64,000 nucleotides of DNA from Oceanimonas smirnovii ATCC BAA-899 (GCF_000381965.1 NZ_KB908455.1:62001-126000); one strand, 5' to 3'. Counted from the stretch's first letter, positions 1 through 11,529 are shown. The notes: generated from the sequence alone by a model not told the origin. A program made the numbers and translations.

Positions 1-555
1 TTTATTGCGTCCGACCTGTTGTCGCAGGCCGAGCACGGCCCCGACTCTCAGGTGATCCTGGTCACGCCAAGCCGGGATTTTGCCGGCAAGGTAGACGAAG
101 CCCTGGAGCGCCAGCTGGCAGGGCTGTCCCGGGCTGAGATTGCCCGTCAGGCTCTGAGTGAAAGCCGCACCTTTATCTGCAACACCCTGGATGAGGCCGC
201 TGCTATCTCCAATGCCTATGCCCCCGAGCATTTAATTGTGCAGACCGAGAACCCCCGCGCCCTGCTGCCCAAACTGAAAAATGCCGGCTCCATCTTTCTG
301 GGTGCCTGGACGCCGGAGTCGGTGGGTGATTACGCCAGTGGCACCAACCACACCCTGCCCACCTATGGCTATGCCCGTACCTATTCCAGCCTGGGACTGG
401 CGGACTATCAGCGCCGCTATACGGTGCAGGAGCTGAGCCCACAAGGCCTGCGCGCCATTGGTCCGGCTGTGGAGCTGCTGGCTGCCACCGAAACCCTGGA
501 TGCCCATAAAAATGCCGTGACCCTGCGCCTGGCAAAACTGGAGAAACAAGCATGA
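1..555 (+). CDS. hisD: Histidinol dehydrogenase, C-terminal part (5' end outside window)
   Basis: The frame is open from base 1 (first residues [12 protein letters not shown]), so this is the last 184 residues of a protein that begins upstream. HisD is the zinc-dependent NAD enzyme that oxidises L-histidinol to L-histidine, the last step of the pathway. Visible family motifs are [12 protein letters not shown] (zinc-ligand Gln and His), AYAPEHL (catalytic Glu-His pair) and SGTNHTLPT near the C terminus. The stop codon overlaps the hisC start by four bases (ATGA), which is typical of translational coupling in this operon. The missing N-terminal part would hold the first half of the NAD-binding region. 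Identity is secure. Confidence 0.97.
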   Translation, partial: FIASDLLSQAEHGPDSQVILVTPSRDFAGKVDEALERQLAGLSRAEIARQALSESRTFICNTLDEAAAISNAYAPEHLIVQTENPRALLPKLKNAGSIFLGAWTPESVGDYASGTNHTLPTYGYARTYSSLGLADYQRRYTVQELSPQGLRAIGPAVELLAATETLDAHKNAVTLRLAKLEKQA

Positions 556-1610
556 GCCTGACTCAACTGGCCCGCACCAAGGTGCAGGAGCTGACGCCCT
601 ATCAGTCGGCCCGCCGCATTGGCGGCCAGGGCCACATCTGGCTGAACGCCAACGAAGCTGCCGACAGCGGCCAGTTCAGCCTGAACTGTGAACGCCTGAA
701 CCGCTACCCCGAGTGCCAGCCGCCCCAGGTGATTGAGCGCTATGCCGCCTATGCCGGTGTTAACCCGGAGCAGGTGCTGGTCAGCCGCGGCGGTGACGAA
801 GGCATTGAGCTGCTCATTCGCACTTTTTGTGAGCCAGGTAGCGATCGCATTCTGATCACCTCGCCCACCTATGGCATGTATGCCATCAGCGCCGAGACCA
901 ATGGCGTGCAGGTGGTGGATGTGCCCCTCACCCAGACTCGCCAGCCGGACTTTGACGGCATTATTGCGCGTCTGGATGAGGTCAAGATTGTGTTCCTGTG
1001 CTCCCCTAACAACCCCACCGGCGATCTGGTGGACAAGGCTGGTCTGGTACGGCTACTGAACGCCGCACAGGACAAGACGCTGGTGGTGGTGGACGAGGCC
1101 TACATTGAGTTCTGCCCCGCGCACAGTCAGGTTGAGTTGCTGAATGAATACAATAACCTGGTGATTATTCGCACCCTGTCCAAGGCCTTTGGTCTGGCGG
1201 GTATTCGCTGCGGCTTTACGCTGGCCAACCCGGAAGTGATTGGCCTGCTGCTGAAGGTAATTGCTCCTTACCCGGTGGCCGAGCCGGTGGCGCAAATTGC
1301 CGCTCAGGCCTTGAGCGAACAAGGTTTGGTGCTGATGCGTAGCCGAGTGGACGAGATTAACCGCATCAAGGAAGAGCTGGCCCAAGCGCTGCTGCAGCAC
1401 AAACAGGTACGGGAAGTGTTTGCCCCCAACGGCAACTATTTGCTGGTGCGCTTCACACCCGGCAGCGAAATATTTGCCCGCATGAGCCGGGCCGGTATCA
1501 TATTGCGCGACTTTGCAACCCGGCCGGGTCTGGCCGACTGCATTCGCATCACCATCGGCAGCCGTGCCGAAATGGACGCAGTACTCGATGTGCTGCACAA
1601 GGAGCAATAA
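552..1610 (+). CDS. hisC: Histidinol-phosphate aminotransferase
   Basis: A 352-residue PLP-dependent fold-type I aminotransferase that converts imidazole-acetol phosphate plus glutamate to histidinol phosphate. The PLP lysine is K211 in [22 protein letters not shown] (about 151-157) and [10 protein letters not shown] (about 178-187) are the usual cofactor and substrate motifs. Length matches the enterobacterial enzyme (about 355). The ATG overlaps the end of hisD and the stop is followed directly by the hisB GTG, so the gene is internal to the his operon. Nothing unusual was seen. Confidence 0.97.
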   Translation: MSLTQLARTKVQELTPYQSARRIGGQGHIWLNANEAADSGQFSLNCERLNRYPECQPPQVIERYAAYAGVNPEQVLVSRGGDEGIELLIRTFCEPGSDRILITSPTYGMYAISAETNGVQVVDVPLTQTRQPDFDGIIARLDEVKIVFLCSPNNPTGDLVDKAGLVRLLNAAQDKTLVVVDEAYIEFCPAHSQVELLNEYNNLVIIRTLSKAFGLAGIRCGFTLANPEVIGLLLKVIAPYPVAEPVAQIAAQALSEQGLVLMRSRVDEINRIKEELAQALLQHKQVREVFAPNGNYLLVRFTPGSEIFARMSRAGIILRDFATRPGLADCIRITIGSRAEMDAVLDVLHKEQ

Positions 1611-2677
1611 GTGTCTAAGGAACGCATTCTTTTTATTGACCGTGATGGCACCATGGTGGAAGAGCCGCCGGTGGACAAACAGCTGGACCGGCTCGACAAG
1701 CTGGCCTTTCTGCCCAACGTCATTCCCGCCCTGCTGACCCTGCAAAATGCCGGCTACCGGCTGGTGATGGTCACCAACCAGGACGGGCTGGGCACCGACA
1801 GCTTCCCTCAGGAAGACTTTGACGCCCCCCACAATCTGATGATGCAGATCCTCACTTCTCAGGGCGTGCGCTTTGATGATGTGCTGATTTGCCCGCACTT
1901 TCAGCACGACGACTGCGCCTGCCGCAAGCCGCGCTTAGGCCTGGTAAAAGACTACCTGCAGCAGGGCAAAATCGACTTTACCGACTCCTGGGTGATTGGC
2001 GATCGTCAGACCGACATGCAGCTGGCCGAGAACATGGGGCTACCCGGCCTGCACTACGGCCATAACAATCTCGGCTGGAGCCAGATTGTAGAGCAGCTGA
2101 CCAGCCGTGGCCGCACCGCCGAGGTGACCCGCACCACCAAAGAAACCGACATTCGCGTCAGTGTGGATCTGGATAACAGCGGCGGCAGCCAGATCAGCAC
2201 CGGTCTGCACTTTTTTGACCATATGCTGGATCAGATTGCCACCCACGGCGGTTTTCGCCTGAACGTAAAAGTGGACGGTGATCTGCATATAGATGATCAC
2301 CATACGGTGGAAGACACAGCACTGGCCCTGGGTGAAGCCATGCGCAAGGCACTGGGCAACAAACGCGGCATTGGCCGTTTTGGCTTTGTACTGCCCATGG
2401 ACGAATGTGAAGCGGCGGTCACTCTGGATCTCTCGGGCCGCCCCTATATGAAATTTGAAGGCGAGTTCAAGCAGCCCAGGGCCGGCGACCTCACCGTGGA
2501 AATGGTGCCGCACTTCTTCCGCAGTTTAAGTGACAGCCTGGCCGCCAATATTCATCTCAAGGTGACCGGCGACAACACCCACCACATGGTGGAAAGCGTG
2601 TTCAAAAGCTTTGGCCGCGCCCTGCGTCAGGCACTAAAAGTGGAAGGTAATGAGCTGCCGTCCAGCAAGGGGGTTCT

Positions 2678-2681
<4 letters not shown>
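1611..2681 (+). CDS. hisB: Bifunctional histidinol-phosphatase / imidazoleglycerol-phosphate dehydratase
   Basis: A 356-residue fusion enzyme. The N-terminal HAD-type phosphatase (about 1-165) begins with [10 protein letters not shown] (D10 and D12 catalytic) and has a zinc-loop-like [14 protein letters not shown]. The C-terminal dehydratase (about 168-356) carries [15 protein letters not shown], the HHTVED metal motif and DNTHHMVES. It performs two non-consecutive steps of histidine synthesis. The fused form is typical of Gammaproteobacteria. The start is GTG, immediately after the hisC stop, and the stop overlaps the hisH GTG start (GTGA). Confidence 0.97.
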
Positions 2682-4752
<2,071 letters not shown>

Positions 4753-4760
<8 letters not shown>

Positions 4761-5361
4761 TGCCAACAAGCTGGACTGGAACAAGGTAGACGGCCTGATG
4801 CCGGTGATTGTGCAGGACAGCCACAGCGGCCGGGTATTAATGCTGGGCTATATGAACCAGGATGCGCTCGCCAAAACCCAGGAAACCGGCCAAGTGACCT
4901 TTTTCAGCCGCACCAAAAACCGGCTGTGGACCAAGGGCGAAAGCTCGGGCCATGTGCTCAAGCTGAAAGACATGTCCACCGACTGCGACAACGACACCCT
5001 GCTGGTGATGGCCGAGCCGGTGGGCCCCACCTGCCATCTGGGCACTGTGTCCTGCTTTAACGAGCAGCAGGCTCCGGCGCTGACCTTTTTCGCCGAGCTT
5101 GAACAGGTGATTGCCAGCCGCAAGGGAGCGGATCCCGCCTCCAGCTACACCGCCAGCCTGTATGCCAGCGGCACCAAGCGCATAGCGCAAAAGGTAGGTG
5201 AAGAAGGCGTGGAAACGGCACTGGCCGCCACAGTGCACGACAAGGACGAGTTGGTGAACGAATCCGCCGACCTGCTCTACCACCTTACCGTGCTGCTGCA
5301 GCAGGAAGGCCTGGAGCTGGCCGACGTCATGGCCAAACTCAAAGAGCGCCACAGCAAGTAA
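4753..5361 (+). CDS. hisI: Bifunctional phosphoribosyl-AMP cyclohydrolase / phosphoribosyl-ATP pyrophosphatase
   Basis: A 202-residue fused HisI-HisE enzyme catalysing steps 2 and 3 of histidine synthesis. The HisI half (about 1-110) shows LGYMNQDAL, the metal site [10 protein letters not shown] and [12 protein letters not shown]. The HisE half (about 113-202) has [20 protein letters not shown] and the acidic helix [10 protein letters not shown]. It starts with GTG inside the end of hisF. It is the last gene of the operon; only a GC-rich hairpin without an obvious U tract follows (5370-5388). Confidence 0.96.
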
Positions 5362-5700
5362 CAATGTAGGCCGGGGGTCACGCCCGGCTTATCCGTAGGT
5401 TGGCGATGAGCGCAGCGAATCCCAACACTTCCCCGGGCCACCTGCAGAATCGTGCCATATCGTCGGGCACGGGGCACTACTTCACGACACGCTTCAAGCC
5501 CTTCCGTGGGTCGCTCGGCAAATGCCATCCATGGCATTTGATCGGTCGTGAAGTAGTGCCCCGCACCCTCCTCTATTCGTTTATGCGTCATCTGCAAACG
5601 AATAAACGTCATTCCTGCGAAGGCAGGAATCCATTCCTCAATCTACTCGGTGCATAAACAAAACTTCATACCCCGCCATTTTATGTAAAATAAAAACCCT
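5362..5700. repeat. Intergenic block of nested inverted repeats after hisIE
   Basis: No convincing gene lies in these 339 bases. The block holds several hairpins in a row: GCCGGG/CCCGGC (5370-5388), an imperfect GTTGG...CCAAC repeat (5398-5426), an 18-bp perfect inverted repeat (5471-5488 with 5545-5562) enclosing a 10-bp palindrome (5519-5540), TATTCGTTT/AAACGAATA (5574-5604), and a REP-like GTCATTCCTGC..GCAGGAAT hairpin (5608-5632). It separates the plus-strand his operon from the minus-strand genes to its right, so some of these may act as bidirectional terminators. Confidence 0.7.
5471..5562. repeat. Perfect 18-bp inverted repeat with inner palindrome
   Basis: GGGGCACTACTTCACGAC at 5471-5488 is the exact reverse complement of 5545-5562. 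The 56-base interior contains CAAATGCCAT-CC-ATGGCATTTG (5519-5540). The arms would form a long stable stem in RNA or single-stranded DNA. No transposase is present, so this could be a small non-autonomous (MITE-like) element or a structured terminator; the sequence alone does not decide. Confidence 0.75.
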
Positions 5701-6111
5701 TTAACCCTGCAAAATCCAGCTCATGCGGTAATACGCTACCCCGTGTTTATAAAACTGCTCCCCGTCCACCGTAAAGCCAAACCGCTGATAAAAGGCGATA
5801 GCCGAGGCCCGGGCATCAAACCAGAACACCCGTACGCCCCTTTCACGCAAATGCGCTATCAAAAACTCCAGCACCAGAGAGCCCGCCCCCTGCCCCTGGC
5901 ACTCGGCTCTGGTGGCAAATTTGCGCAGCCGTGCGGTGTTACCATCAAAAAACACCGAGGCCACGCAAATCACCTCGCCGTTTTGGCGCACGCCAAAGTG
6001 CTCACCGGCATCGTCTCCCGGCACTCGGCAAAACGCCACTGGCTCGTTCGGCCAGAGCACCTTATGGCGTACCGGCAGCACCTCTTCAACGGTTAAGGCT
6101 TCAACCTGCAC
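5701..6111 (-). CDS. GNAT family N-acetyltransferase
   Basis: A 136-residue protein with a single GNAT fold. The acetyl-CoA loop is visible as RAECQGQGAGSLVLEFL (Q-x-x-G-x-G/A type), followed by VFWFDARASAIAFYQRFGFTVDGEQFYKHGVAYY, a standard C-terminal GNAT motif B. Such proteins transfer an acetyl group from acetyl-CoA to an amine; the substrate here is unknown. The start is GTG, two bases after the stop of the upstream M14-type deacylase, so the two genes are probably co-transcribed. The C-terminal Tyr-containing segment is similar to ElaA-like acetyltransferases, but this is a weak impression. Confidence 0.85.
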   Translation of the reverse strand: MQVEALTVEEVLPVRHKVLWPNEPVAFCRVPGDDAGEHFGVRQNGEVICVASVFFDGNTARLRKFATRAECQGQGAGSLVLEFLIAHLRERGVRVFWFDARASAIAFYQRFGFTVDGEQFYKHGVAYYRMSWILQG

Positions 6112-6113
6112 GT

Positions 6114-7034
6114 TTACTCAGTCACCTGGCGATGCGCCAGCGCATAATCCATGGCCGCACACACTGCCGCCACCTGAGCGGCATTGCACTGCTCGGGCGT
6201 GGCGCGGGGGCTGTCGGGGTAGACTTCCGTGGTGGTTTTGTAACGGGCGTTGGTCATGCCGGCACACAGGCCAAGTTTTGTGAGCGGATATTCAATCACG
6301 CCTTCGGCCACCACGGGTGAGCCGATGATTTCATTGTTGTCATCCGCCGGCGCAATGTGAGTGACCTTTTCCACCGCCGCGATCACCGCCTGCTGAAATT
6401 CAGGCTGCGGGTTCTCGCTGTCATCCACCAGATAAAAGCCATCGGGAATACCGCAAGGCTCATAAGGCTTGCCGTCCCGCGCTGCCAGCGCCGGGCGAAA
6501 CTCGCTTTCATCGGTGTCCGTGGTCTCGTGCAGATCAATATGCAGCAATACGTGCTCCCGCAGCTGTGCCACCAGTTGCATGAGTGCCGCTGACTCCACT
6601 GCCGGGCTGTTTTTCCTGAATGAACGGTTCGGATCTACTGCGTTAGCATTCCAGCGATGAATACGCTCATAAGCCCAGGGGCTGACGCAGGATGCCACCA
6701 GCAAATTTACCCGGCCGGTATAACGCTCGCCGTGCTGCTCCACAAACTGCAGTGCCCCGTGCACCCCACTGGTTTCATAACCGTGCACGCCGCCAGTCAC
6801 CAGCACCACCGGCAAACCCTTCTGCCACTGGTTGCGAATGGCCATCAGCGGAAAACGCTCATCGCCAACAGTCAGCTCGCCATATTGCTGCACCTCAAAA
6901 CGAGAACCCAAGCGTTCAATGGCCGCAAGCACCTCATTCTTATAACTGCGCTGGCGGCGCTGCAGCGCCAGCCATTCGGCGCGCTCCGCCTCGCCCCAGG
7001 GTTGGCCGGGAGTACCAATGGGATATGTGCTCAT
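6114..7034 (-). CDS. M14-family zinc peptidase / succinylglutamate desuccinylase-aspartoacylase-like
   Basis: A 306-residue protein with zinc motif H84-x-x-E87 in VTGGVHGYETSG and a later metal His in HIDLHETTD (about 165-170). NAVDPNRSF (about 131-139) is the substrate-binding Asn-Arg region of M14 carboxypeptidases and aspartoacylases. The family hydrolyses terminal amide bonds of peptides or N-acyl amino acids. There is no signal peptide, so it is likely cytoplasmic. GGAGAAACACC precedes the ATG. It lies 2 bp from the GNAT gene downstream, so acylation and deacylation of related substrates is a possible but unproven pairing. Confidence 0.85.
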   Translation of the reverse strand: MSTYPIGTPGQPWGEAERAEWLALQRRQRSYKNEVLAAIERLGSRFEVQQYGELTVGDERFPLMAIRNQWQKGLPVVLVTGGVHGYETSGVHGALQFVEQHGERYTGRVNLLVASCVSPWAYERIHRWNANAVDPNRSFRKNSPAVESAALMQLVAQLREHVLLHIDLHETTDTDESEFRPALAARDGKPYEPCGIPDGFYLVDDSENPQPEFQQAVIAAVEKVTHIAPADDNNEIIGSPVVAEGVIEYPLTKLGLCAGMTNARYKTTTEVYPDSPRATPEQCNAAQVAAVCAAMDYALAHRQVTE

Positions 7035-7090
7035 GGTGTTTCTCCAAATTGTTATGCCGGCAGCATTGTATCAGAATGACACTCAGCCCC

Positions 7091-8377
7091 TTAATACTCC
7101 GCCATTTTTAAAACATACTCGCCCGCGTCATTTTCACCGGCATACAAATTATTTTTATATTCAAAGGTGGATGGCCTGGCATTCGTTACTCTGTGCTCCC
7201 CCCAATAGACATGGTTGGCATCTTTTGAAAAACGATTCGAGAGCACAGTAAAGGTCTCGGCATCGGCACCAGCAATGGCAGTGTTATAATAAAACACCTG
7301 ATCATCTATGCGGACAAATGCCTTGTCATTCTCATCCAGAACGATAACCTCTTCTGGTTTCACACCGGTCAGCTTTTCACTTCTGGAATAAACCTCATTA
7401 TTATAGGCGTAATAATCATTGGTAATATCAGACACATCGTCATGAGGAACCAATATCACCGTGGTTGCATTCAAATGCAGGGCCCGCCACTTCCATAGTT
7501 TTTTAAGCTCCTCGGCTTCAGAGCGGATCACTTCCGATGGCGTTCTATTGTCAACCAGGTTGCCATTATAATAAACATGGTGATTATCTTTTGAAATGGC
7601 ATCGTTCATCACAGTGAAGCTGGCAGGATCACTGCCAGAAATGGGCGAGTTAAAGTAATAAGCCTGGTGTTTATCTTTTCTGTAATAAGGAGAGAGCACG
7701 GTAAAGCCCTCGGGCACCATGCCCGCAACAAGCTCGCCGTTGGCGTAAACATGGGCGGCATCTTTGGCGTATTCATCATCAATGATCTCAAAATGGTCGG
7801 CGTCATCACTGATCACTTTACCCAAATACAGCACCTGTTCACCATGCCTGATATAACGATCGTGCCCCCCGGAGATGGGAGCTGGCACTGCAGTGCGCGG
7901 AATTTTGGTGTCTATGTAATGATACAGATAATCTTTATCCATGGAGTAAGCGCCATAAAGGTAAGAGAAAGAATCAGCATTCGCGCCCTCAATCTGCTCA
8001 CCATAACCAAAAACCTTGTTGTTACTGACAAGGTAATCCGCATCAATCGCTTTTGCCGAGTCGGGGCTCGCCCCTGCCACAGGCTGGCCGCTGTAATAGA
8101 CATGATGGCTGTCTTTTGCGTAATGCTGGTTTATTACCGTAAAGCTATCAGGAGCGGCCCCTGCCACCTCTTTGCCTCCCACCTGAAAGAAGTTGCCATC
8201 CAGCACATAAATTACCTTGCCATCCTGCTGATAATACTGATTACTCAGCTTGCTGTTATAAGCAACCGCATTATATGAACCGGGACTGCTCACATATGAT
8301 GAAAAAACAAACACCACCAGAAAATAGGCAACAACCAATAGCAGCAGTGTGATCCCTATCCATATAAACACTTTCAT
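7091..8377 (-). CDS. Membrane-anchored DKNYY-repeat protein
   Basis: A 428-residue protein with one N-terminal membrane helix (about 5-27, ITLLLLVVAYFLVVFVF), then an extracytoplasmic region made of repeats. The repeat core is (A/S)KD-x-HHVYY-x-G-x-x-(V/I)-x-GA-x-(P/A)-x-(S/T)F, for example AKDSHHVYYSGQPVAGA, SKDNHHVYYNGNLV and FSKDANHVYWGEHRV. This is the DKNYY family, found on bacterial envelopes and of unknown function. Length is set by the number of repeats (about nine recognisable). It reads away from the molybdopterin cluster and has no obvious operon partner. Confidence 0.85.
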   Translation of the reverse strand: MKVFIWIGITLLLLVVAYFLVVFVFSSYVSSPGSYNAVAYNSKLSNQYYQQDGKVIYVLDGNFFQVGGKEVAGAAPDSFTVINQHYAKDSHHVYYSGQPVAGASPDSAKAIDADYLVSNNKVFGYGEQIEGANADSFSYLYGAYSMDKDYLYHYIDTKIPRTAVPAPISGGHDRYIRHGEQVLYLGKVISDDADHFEIIDDEYAKDAAHVYANGELVAGMVPEGFTVLSPYYRKDKHQAYYFNSPISGSDPASFTVMNDAISKDNHHVYYNGNLVDNRTPSEVIRSEAEELKKLWKWRALHLNATTVILVPHDDVSDITNDYYAYNNEVYSRSEKLTGVKPEEVIVLDENDKAFVRIDDQVFYYNTAIAGADAETFTVLSNRFSKDANHVYWGEHRVTNARPSTFEYKNNLYAGENDAGEYVLKMAEY

Positions 8378-8468
8378 TATTCCATCCCATGAATTTTAAT
8401 GGCGCTCATGATAACATAGTGTTAACTGACACCAACTGGTGATAAATAATTTTTGATGGAGGCAATGC

Positions 8469-9002
8469 ATGGCAATGGAAGACGAAAACTCCCCCGCGCT
8501 GCGTGCCGGTGTGGACTTTCGTGGCACGCCAAACGCAACCCGGCCAGTGCTTGAACACATAACACCGGGTAACAAACGCGCTCCGTTTTTGCGCTACATT
8601 CGCATCAATCTGCCGCGCACCACCCGCCTGCTGCTGGTGGTCATTATTGCCGTGATCAGCAGCGCTTCCGCATTCGTTGCCTTATCCGGCCATGAGCCAT
8701 TTCAATACGCAAACCAGGCACTGTGGAGTGTGTGCGGAACCGCTGCCCTGTTCGTGGCCGTGGGTTTACTCAGCTCTGTCCGCATCTGGAAATGGGGCCT
8801 GCCCATCGCGCTCTTTTCACTGCTTATCTACCTTGGCGGCCTGCTTGGCAATGCGCCCTATGTATGGAACGGGGCCAGTGTGGTTGCCGCCGCCATCTGG
8901 AACCTGACGCTGTTGGCTTCACTCGCTTACCTGGTGCTTTCCTGGGCACTGCACTACGGCATGATCGTTGCCGCTCCCGACAACCAACACTTTTTAGACT
9001 GA
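8469..9002 (+). CDS. Four-helix membrane protein beside the cytochrome b-molybdopterin gene
   Basis: A 177-residue protein not recognised by name. It has a polar N terminus (about 1-50) and four predicted membrane helices (about 53-73, 85-103, 108-127, 135-160). The start ATG has GGAGG six bases upstream (8458-8462). The gene is followed after 13 bases by the cytochrome b/Moco fusion on the same strand, so it is probably an accessory membrane subunit of that enzyme. It has few His residues inside the helices, so it is not obviously a haem protein itself. Confidence 0.75.
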   Translation: MAMEDENSPALRAGVDFRGTPNATRPVLEHITPGNKRAPFLRYIRINLPRTTRLLLVVIIAVISSASAFVALSGHEPFQYANQALWSVCGTAALFVAVGLLSSVRIWKWGLPIALFSLLIYLGGLLGNAPYVWNGASVVAAAIWNLTLLASLAYLVLSWALHYGMIVAAPDNQHFLD

Positions 9003-9015
9003 CAAGGCTGTATCA

Positions 9016-10533
9016 ATGGATCTCGGATTTCCGTGGTGGCTTCGTGTGGAGCACTTTCTCAACATCATCTTTATTTCGTTTCTGGTTCGCTCAGGCCTGG
9101 AAATTCTGGGTACCTACCCCAAGCTTTACCGCTCCCAGCACACGGTGCCCGGCTCAGCCTGGGCCAAATTTACCGTTCAGCAGGAGCCAAAGCACAAATA
9201 CTACACAGTAGGCGGTGAAGACAGTGACTACTCCCCGCGCATATCGCTGCCCGGCCATCGCCAGCTGGGTCTGGGCCGTTACTGGCATTTCATCACAGTG
9301 ACCGGCTTTGTGACCTGCTGGGTAATCTACTTTATATTGCTGCTGGTTACCGGCCAGTGGCGGCGCTACGTGCCCACCAGCTGGGACACCTTCACTCAGG
9401 CGGGCCACGATATGCTGGCCTATCTCGCTTTCACCATGCCCCACCCCGCCGATGGCATGGTGTTTAATGCCCTGCAGCAACTCTCTTACGGTTTTGTGGT
9501 GCTGATACTCACGCCTTTGGTCATTCTGACCGGTGCCTTTCAGTCTCCGGCCATTGCCAACCATTTTTCGCGCATTACCCGCCTGCTCGGCGGCCGCCAG
9601 GTGATCCGCAGCACGCACTTTCTGTGCCTGGTTGGCTATGTCGCCTTCTTTGCCGTGCACCTGCCGCTGGTGTTTCTTCACGGCTACCTGCACGAAACCT
9701 CCAAAATGGTGCTGGGCCACTCCAACAACCCGATTTTAGGCGGCGCTATTTTCACCCTCGGCCTTGCGCTTGTTATTGCGCTGCATGTGGTGGCCACCCG
9801 CTGGACCCTGGCGGACGGCCGCGCCGTAGAGAGATTGCATAACCGGATTGTGCGGCCATGGTCCAACCTGCTGTATAAACTGCCCGCGCGCATGCACTAC
9901 GACCGCTCCAATATCACAGGTAAAGACGTGGGGCTGAAGAACGCCACACAAAACTTTCGTGGCAGCGGACGGCCACCCGAAACCCCCGAATACCTGGCGC
10001 TGATGGCCAACGGCTATGAAGACGACTACGTGCTTGAGATTGGCGGTTACGTAGAACGCCCCATGACCCTGACCATTGCGGATCTGCGCGAGCTGGCCGC
10101 AGGCCACTCTCAAACCACACTGCATCACTGTGTGCAGGGCTTCAGCTCCATCGGGCGCTGGCGTGGCATTGCCGTGGCTGATCTGCTGGATCTGGTTAAG
10201 CCCCTGCCCGGCGCCACCGATGTGGTGTACACCAGCTTTCAGAACATGGGCCGCGATGATGCCCTGTATGAGGGGGGAACCTACTACGAGTCCACCCCCA
10301 TGGTGGAAGCGCGCATGCCCCAGACAATGATTGCCTTTGAGCTGAACGACGAAGGCGAGATCCCGGCGAAAAATGGCGCGCCGGTGCGGCTGCGTCTGGA
10401 AACCTCAACCGGATTTCGCAGCCTGAAGTGGCTGGAACGTATTGAGGTGGTTAACCGCTACGACATTATCATTGAAGGCCGCGGTGGCTACTTTGAGGAC
10501 ACCGACTTCTTCGACCGCAACCAGCTGATCTGA
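9016..10533 (+). CDS. Cytochrome b561-type membrane domain fused to sulfite-oxidase-type molybdopterin domain
   Basis: A 505-residue protein. Residues 1 to about 285 contain membrane helices with candidate haem-ligand histidines (H91, H131, H201, H215, H257), as in b-type cytochromes of the hydrogenase/formate-dehydrogenase/thiosulfate-reductase class. Residues about 335-490 match the oxidoreductase molybdopterin-binding domain: C372 in TTLHHCVQGFSSIGRW is at the position of the Mo-ligand cysteine, and GFRSLKWLERIEVV is the conserved end. The fusion suggests that electrons pass directly between Moco and the quinone pool. There is no Tat signal. The substrate cannot be read from the sequence. 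Confidence 0.85.
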   Translation: MDLGFPWWLRVEHFLNIIFISFLVRSGLEILGTYPKLYRSQHTVPGSAWAKFTVQQEPKHKYYTVGGEDSDYSPRISLPGHRQLGLGRYWHFITVTGFVTCWVIYFILLLVTGQWRRYVPTSWDTFTQAGHDMLAYLAFTMPHPADGMVFNALQQLSYGFVVLILTPLVILTGAFQSPAIANHFSRITRLLGGRQVIRSTHFLCLVGYVAFFAVHLPLVFLHGYLHETSKMVLGHSNNPILGGAIFTLGLALVIALHVVATRWTLADGRAVERLHNRIVRPWSNLLYKLPARMHYDRSNITGKDVGLKNATQNFRGSGRPPETPEYLALMANGYEDDYVLEIGGYVERPMTLTIADLRELAAGHSQTTLHHCVQGFSSIGRWRGIAVADLLDLVKPLPGATDVVYTSFQNMGRDDALYEGGTYYESTPMVEARMPQTMIAFELNDEGEIPAKNGAPVRLRLETSTGFRSLKWLERIEVVNRYDIIIEGRGGYFEDTDFFDRNQLI

Positions 10534-10560
10534 CCGTTCGCGAATAAAGGAAAGAGTTTT

Positions 10561-11424
10561 ATGACCCTGAAAAAAACACGCCCGCGCACGCAAGCCGAGC
10601 TGGATGCCTACATGGCCGCACGCCCCAGACCGGTGCGCAACACCTTTGACGGTATGTATCCGCTGCACCAGGATATGGAGCTGTCGGACGAGCAGGTACA
10701 AATAGTGCTGGACTACCTGCAAGAGGTGAACTTTCATCTGCCCGGTGCCGCGCCCCATGAGTTTCTTGTGGTGCGCTGGGCCCGTTACACCGGGTTTCAG
10801 TTTATGCAGGAAGATCTGGAAGCCTATGCCATTGGCCTGAGATGCACCCATCCAGGCATGGAAGATCAGCACACCTTTATTCGTATGTCCTGGGGCCAGC
10901 TGATGGGCGACCCTGATGCCGTTCGCCTGCCGGTGAACGAACCCGTGCTGGCAAGCGACATGATGACCCTCGCCCGCTATCGCGACACCCGCACCGGCCC
11001 GTCAAACACCGGCGTAAATGCCTATGGCGATGGCCCTGCACCCGGCACCGATTTTGACCTGAAGCTGCTGAACGGCGCACTGGATGACGTGATAGCGCAA
11101 CACCAGACCGGCCAAGGGCGTGAAATCAACTCATGGTGGAACCCCGCCCTGAACTGGGGCGTGGCACTGGCAGGACGCTACCCGCGACTGAAATACTTTG
11201 AGCACAAGGGTCACCTGGATGAGAACACCCTGACTGCGTTGCACGCCTTTGAAGCACGGGCCGCAGAGGCAGAAACCGCCTTGCAGGCACTCGGCCTGGC
11301 CTTACCTGCAGCCGTGGCCGAGTCTGCGCTTAAACAGGCGGAAAAAGCAGAGCGCGGAAGCTTTACTCACAAACATCGTATTCGCAACCCACAGCCGCTC
11401 ACACAAACAGAGAAAGACCGCTAG
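10561..11424 (+). CDS. Conserved protein of unknown function in the molybdopterin cluster
   Basis: A 287-residue soluble protein, not recognised. It starts 27 bases after the molybdopterin fusion gene with GGAAAG ahead of the ATG and so is probably its operon partner. It is rich in Trp, Arg and acidic residues (for example VVRWARYTGF, FIRMSWGQLM, NSWWNPALNWG) and ends with a charged Ala/Glu-rich helix (about 235-265) and a basic tail. No signal peptide, membrane helix or metal-cysteine motif was seen. It might be a chaperone or regulatory partner, but that rests only on position. Confidence 0.7.
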   Translation: MTLKKTRPRTQAELDAYMAARPRPVRNTFDGMYPLHQDMELSDEQVQIVLDYLQEVNFHLPGAAPHEFLVVRWARYTGFQFMQEDLEAYAIGLRCTHPGMEDQHTFIRMSWGQLMGDPDAVRLPVNEPVLASDMMTLARYRDTRTGPSNTGVNAYGDGPAPGTDFDLKLLNGALDDVIAQHQTGQGREINSWWNPALNWGVALAGRYPRLKYFEHKGHLDENTLTALHAFEARAAEAETALQALGLALPAAVAESALKQAEKAERGSFTHKHRIRNPQPLTQTEKDR

Positions 11425-11427
11425 CAT

Positions 11428-11529
11428 TCACACATTGAGCTGATACTGAAGATCTCTGGCTTCATCACCGGTCATGCCCCTGAACCTCCACTGATAGTGG
11501 TTGTTGCCCCTTGATGGTAATTTCCACAT
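11428..11529 (-). pseudogene. Possible gene remnant between the molybdopterin cluster and the integron
   Basis: A 33-codon open frame (starts MWKLPSRGNNHYQWRF, ends at TGA) has protein-like composition. A second minus-strand frame through the same DNA also looks coding (NPIDVEITIKGQQPLSVEV), as expected if a frameshift lies inside an old gene. No complete gene or ribosome site is present, and no attC was recognised here. The 154 bases between 11424 and 11579 hold nothing else I can name. Confidence 0.3.

Noticed and set aside
5370-5388. Rho-independent terminator for the his operon
   Set aside because: The GC stem is good but no U tract follows, so it is kept only as a hairpin in the repeat block.
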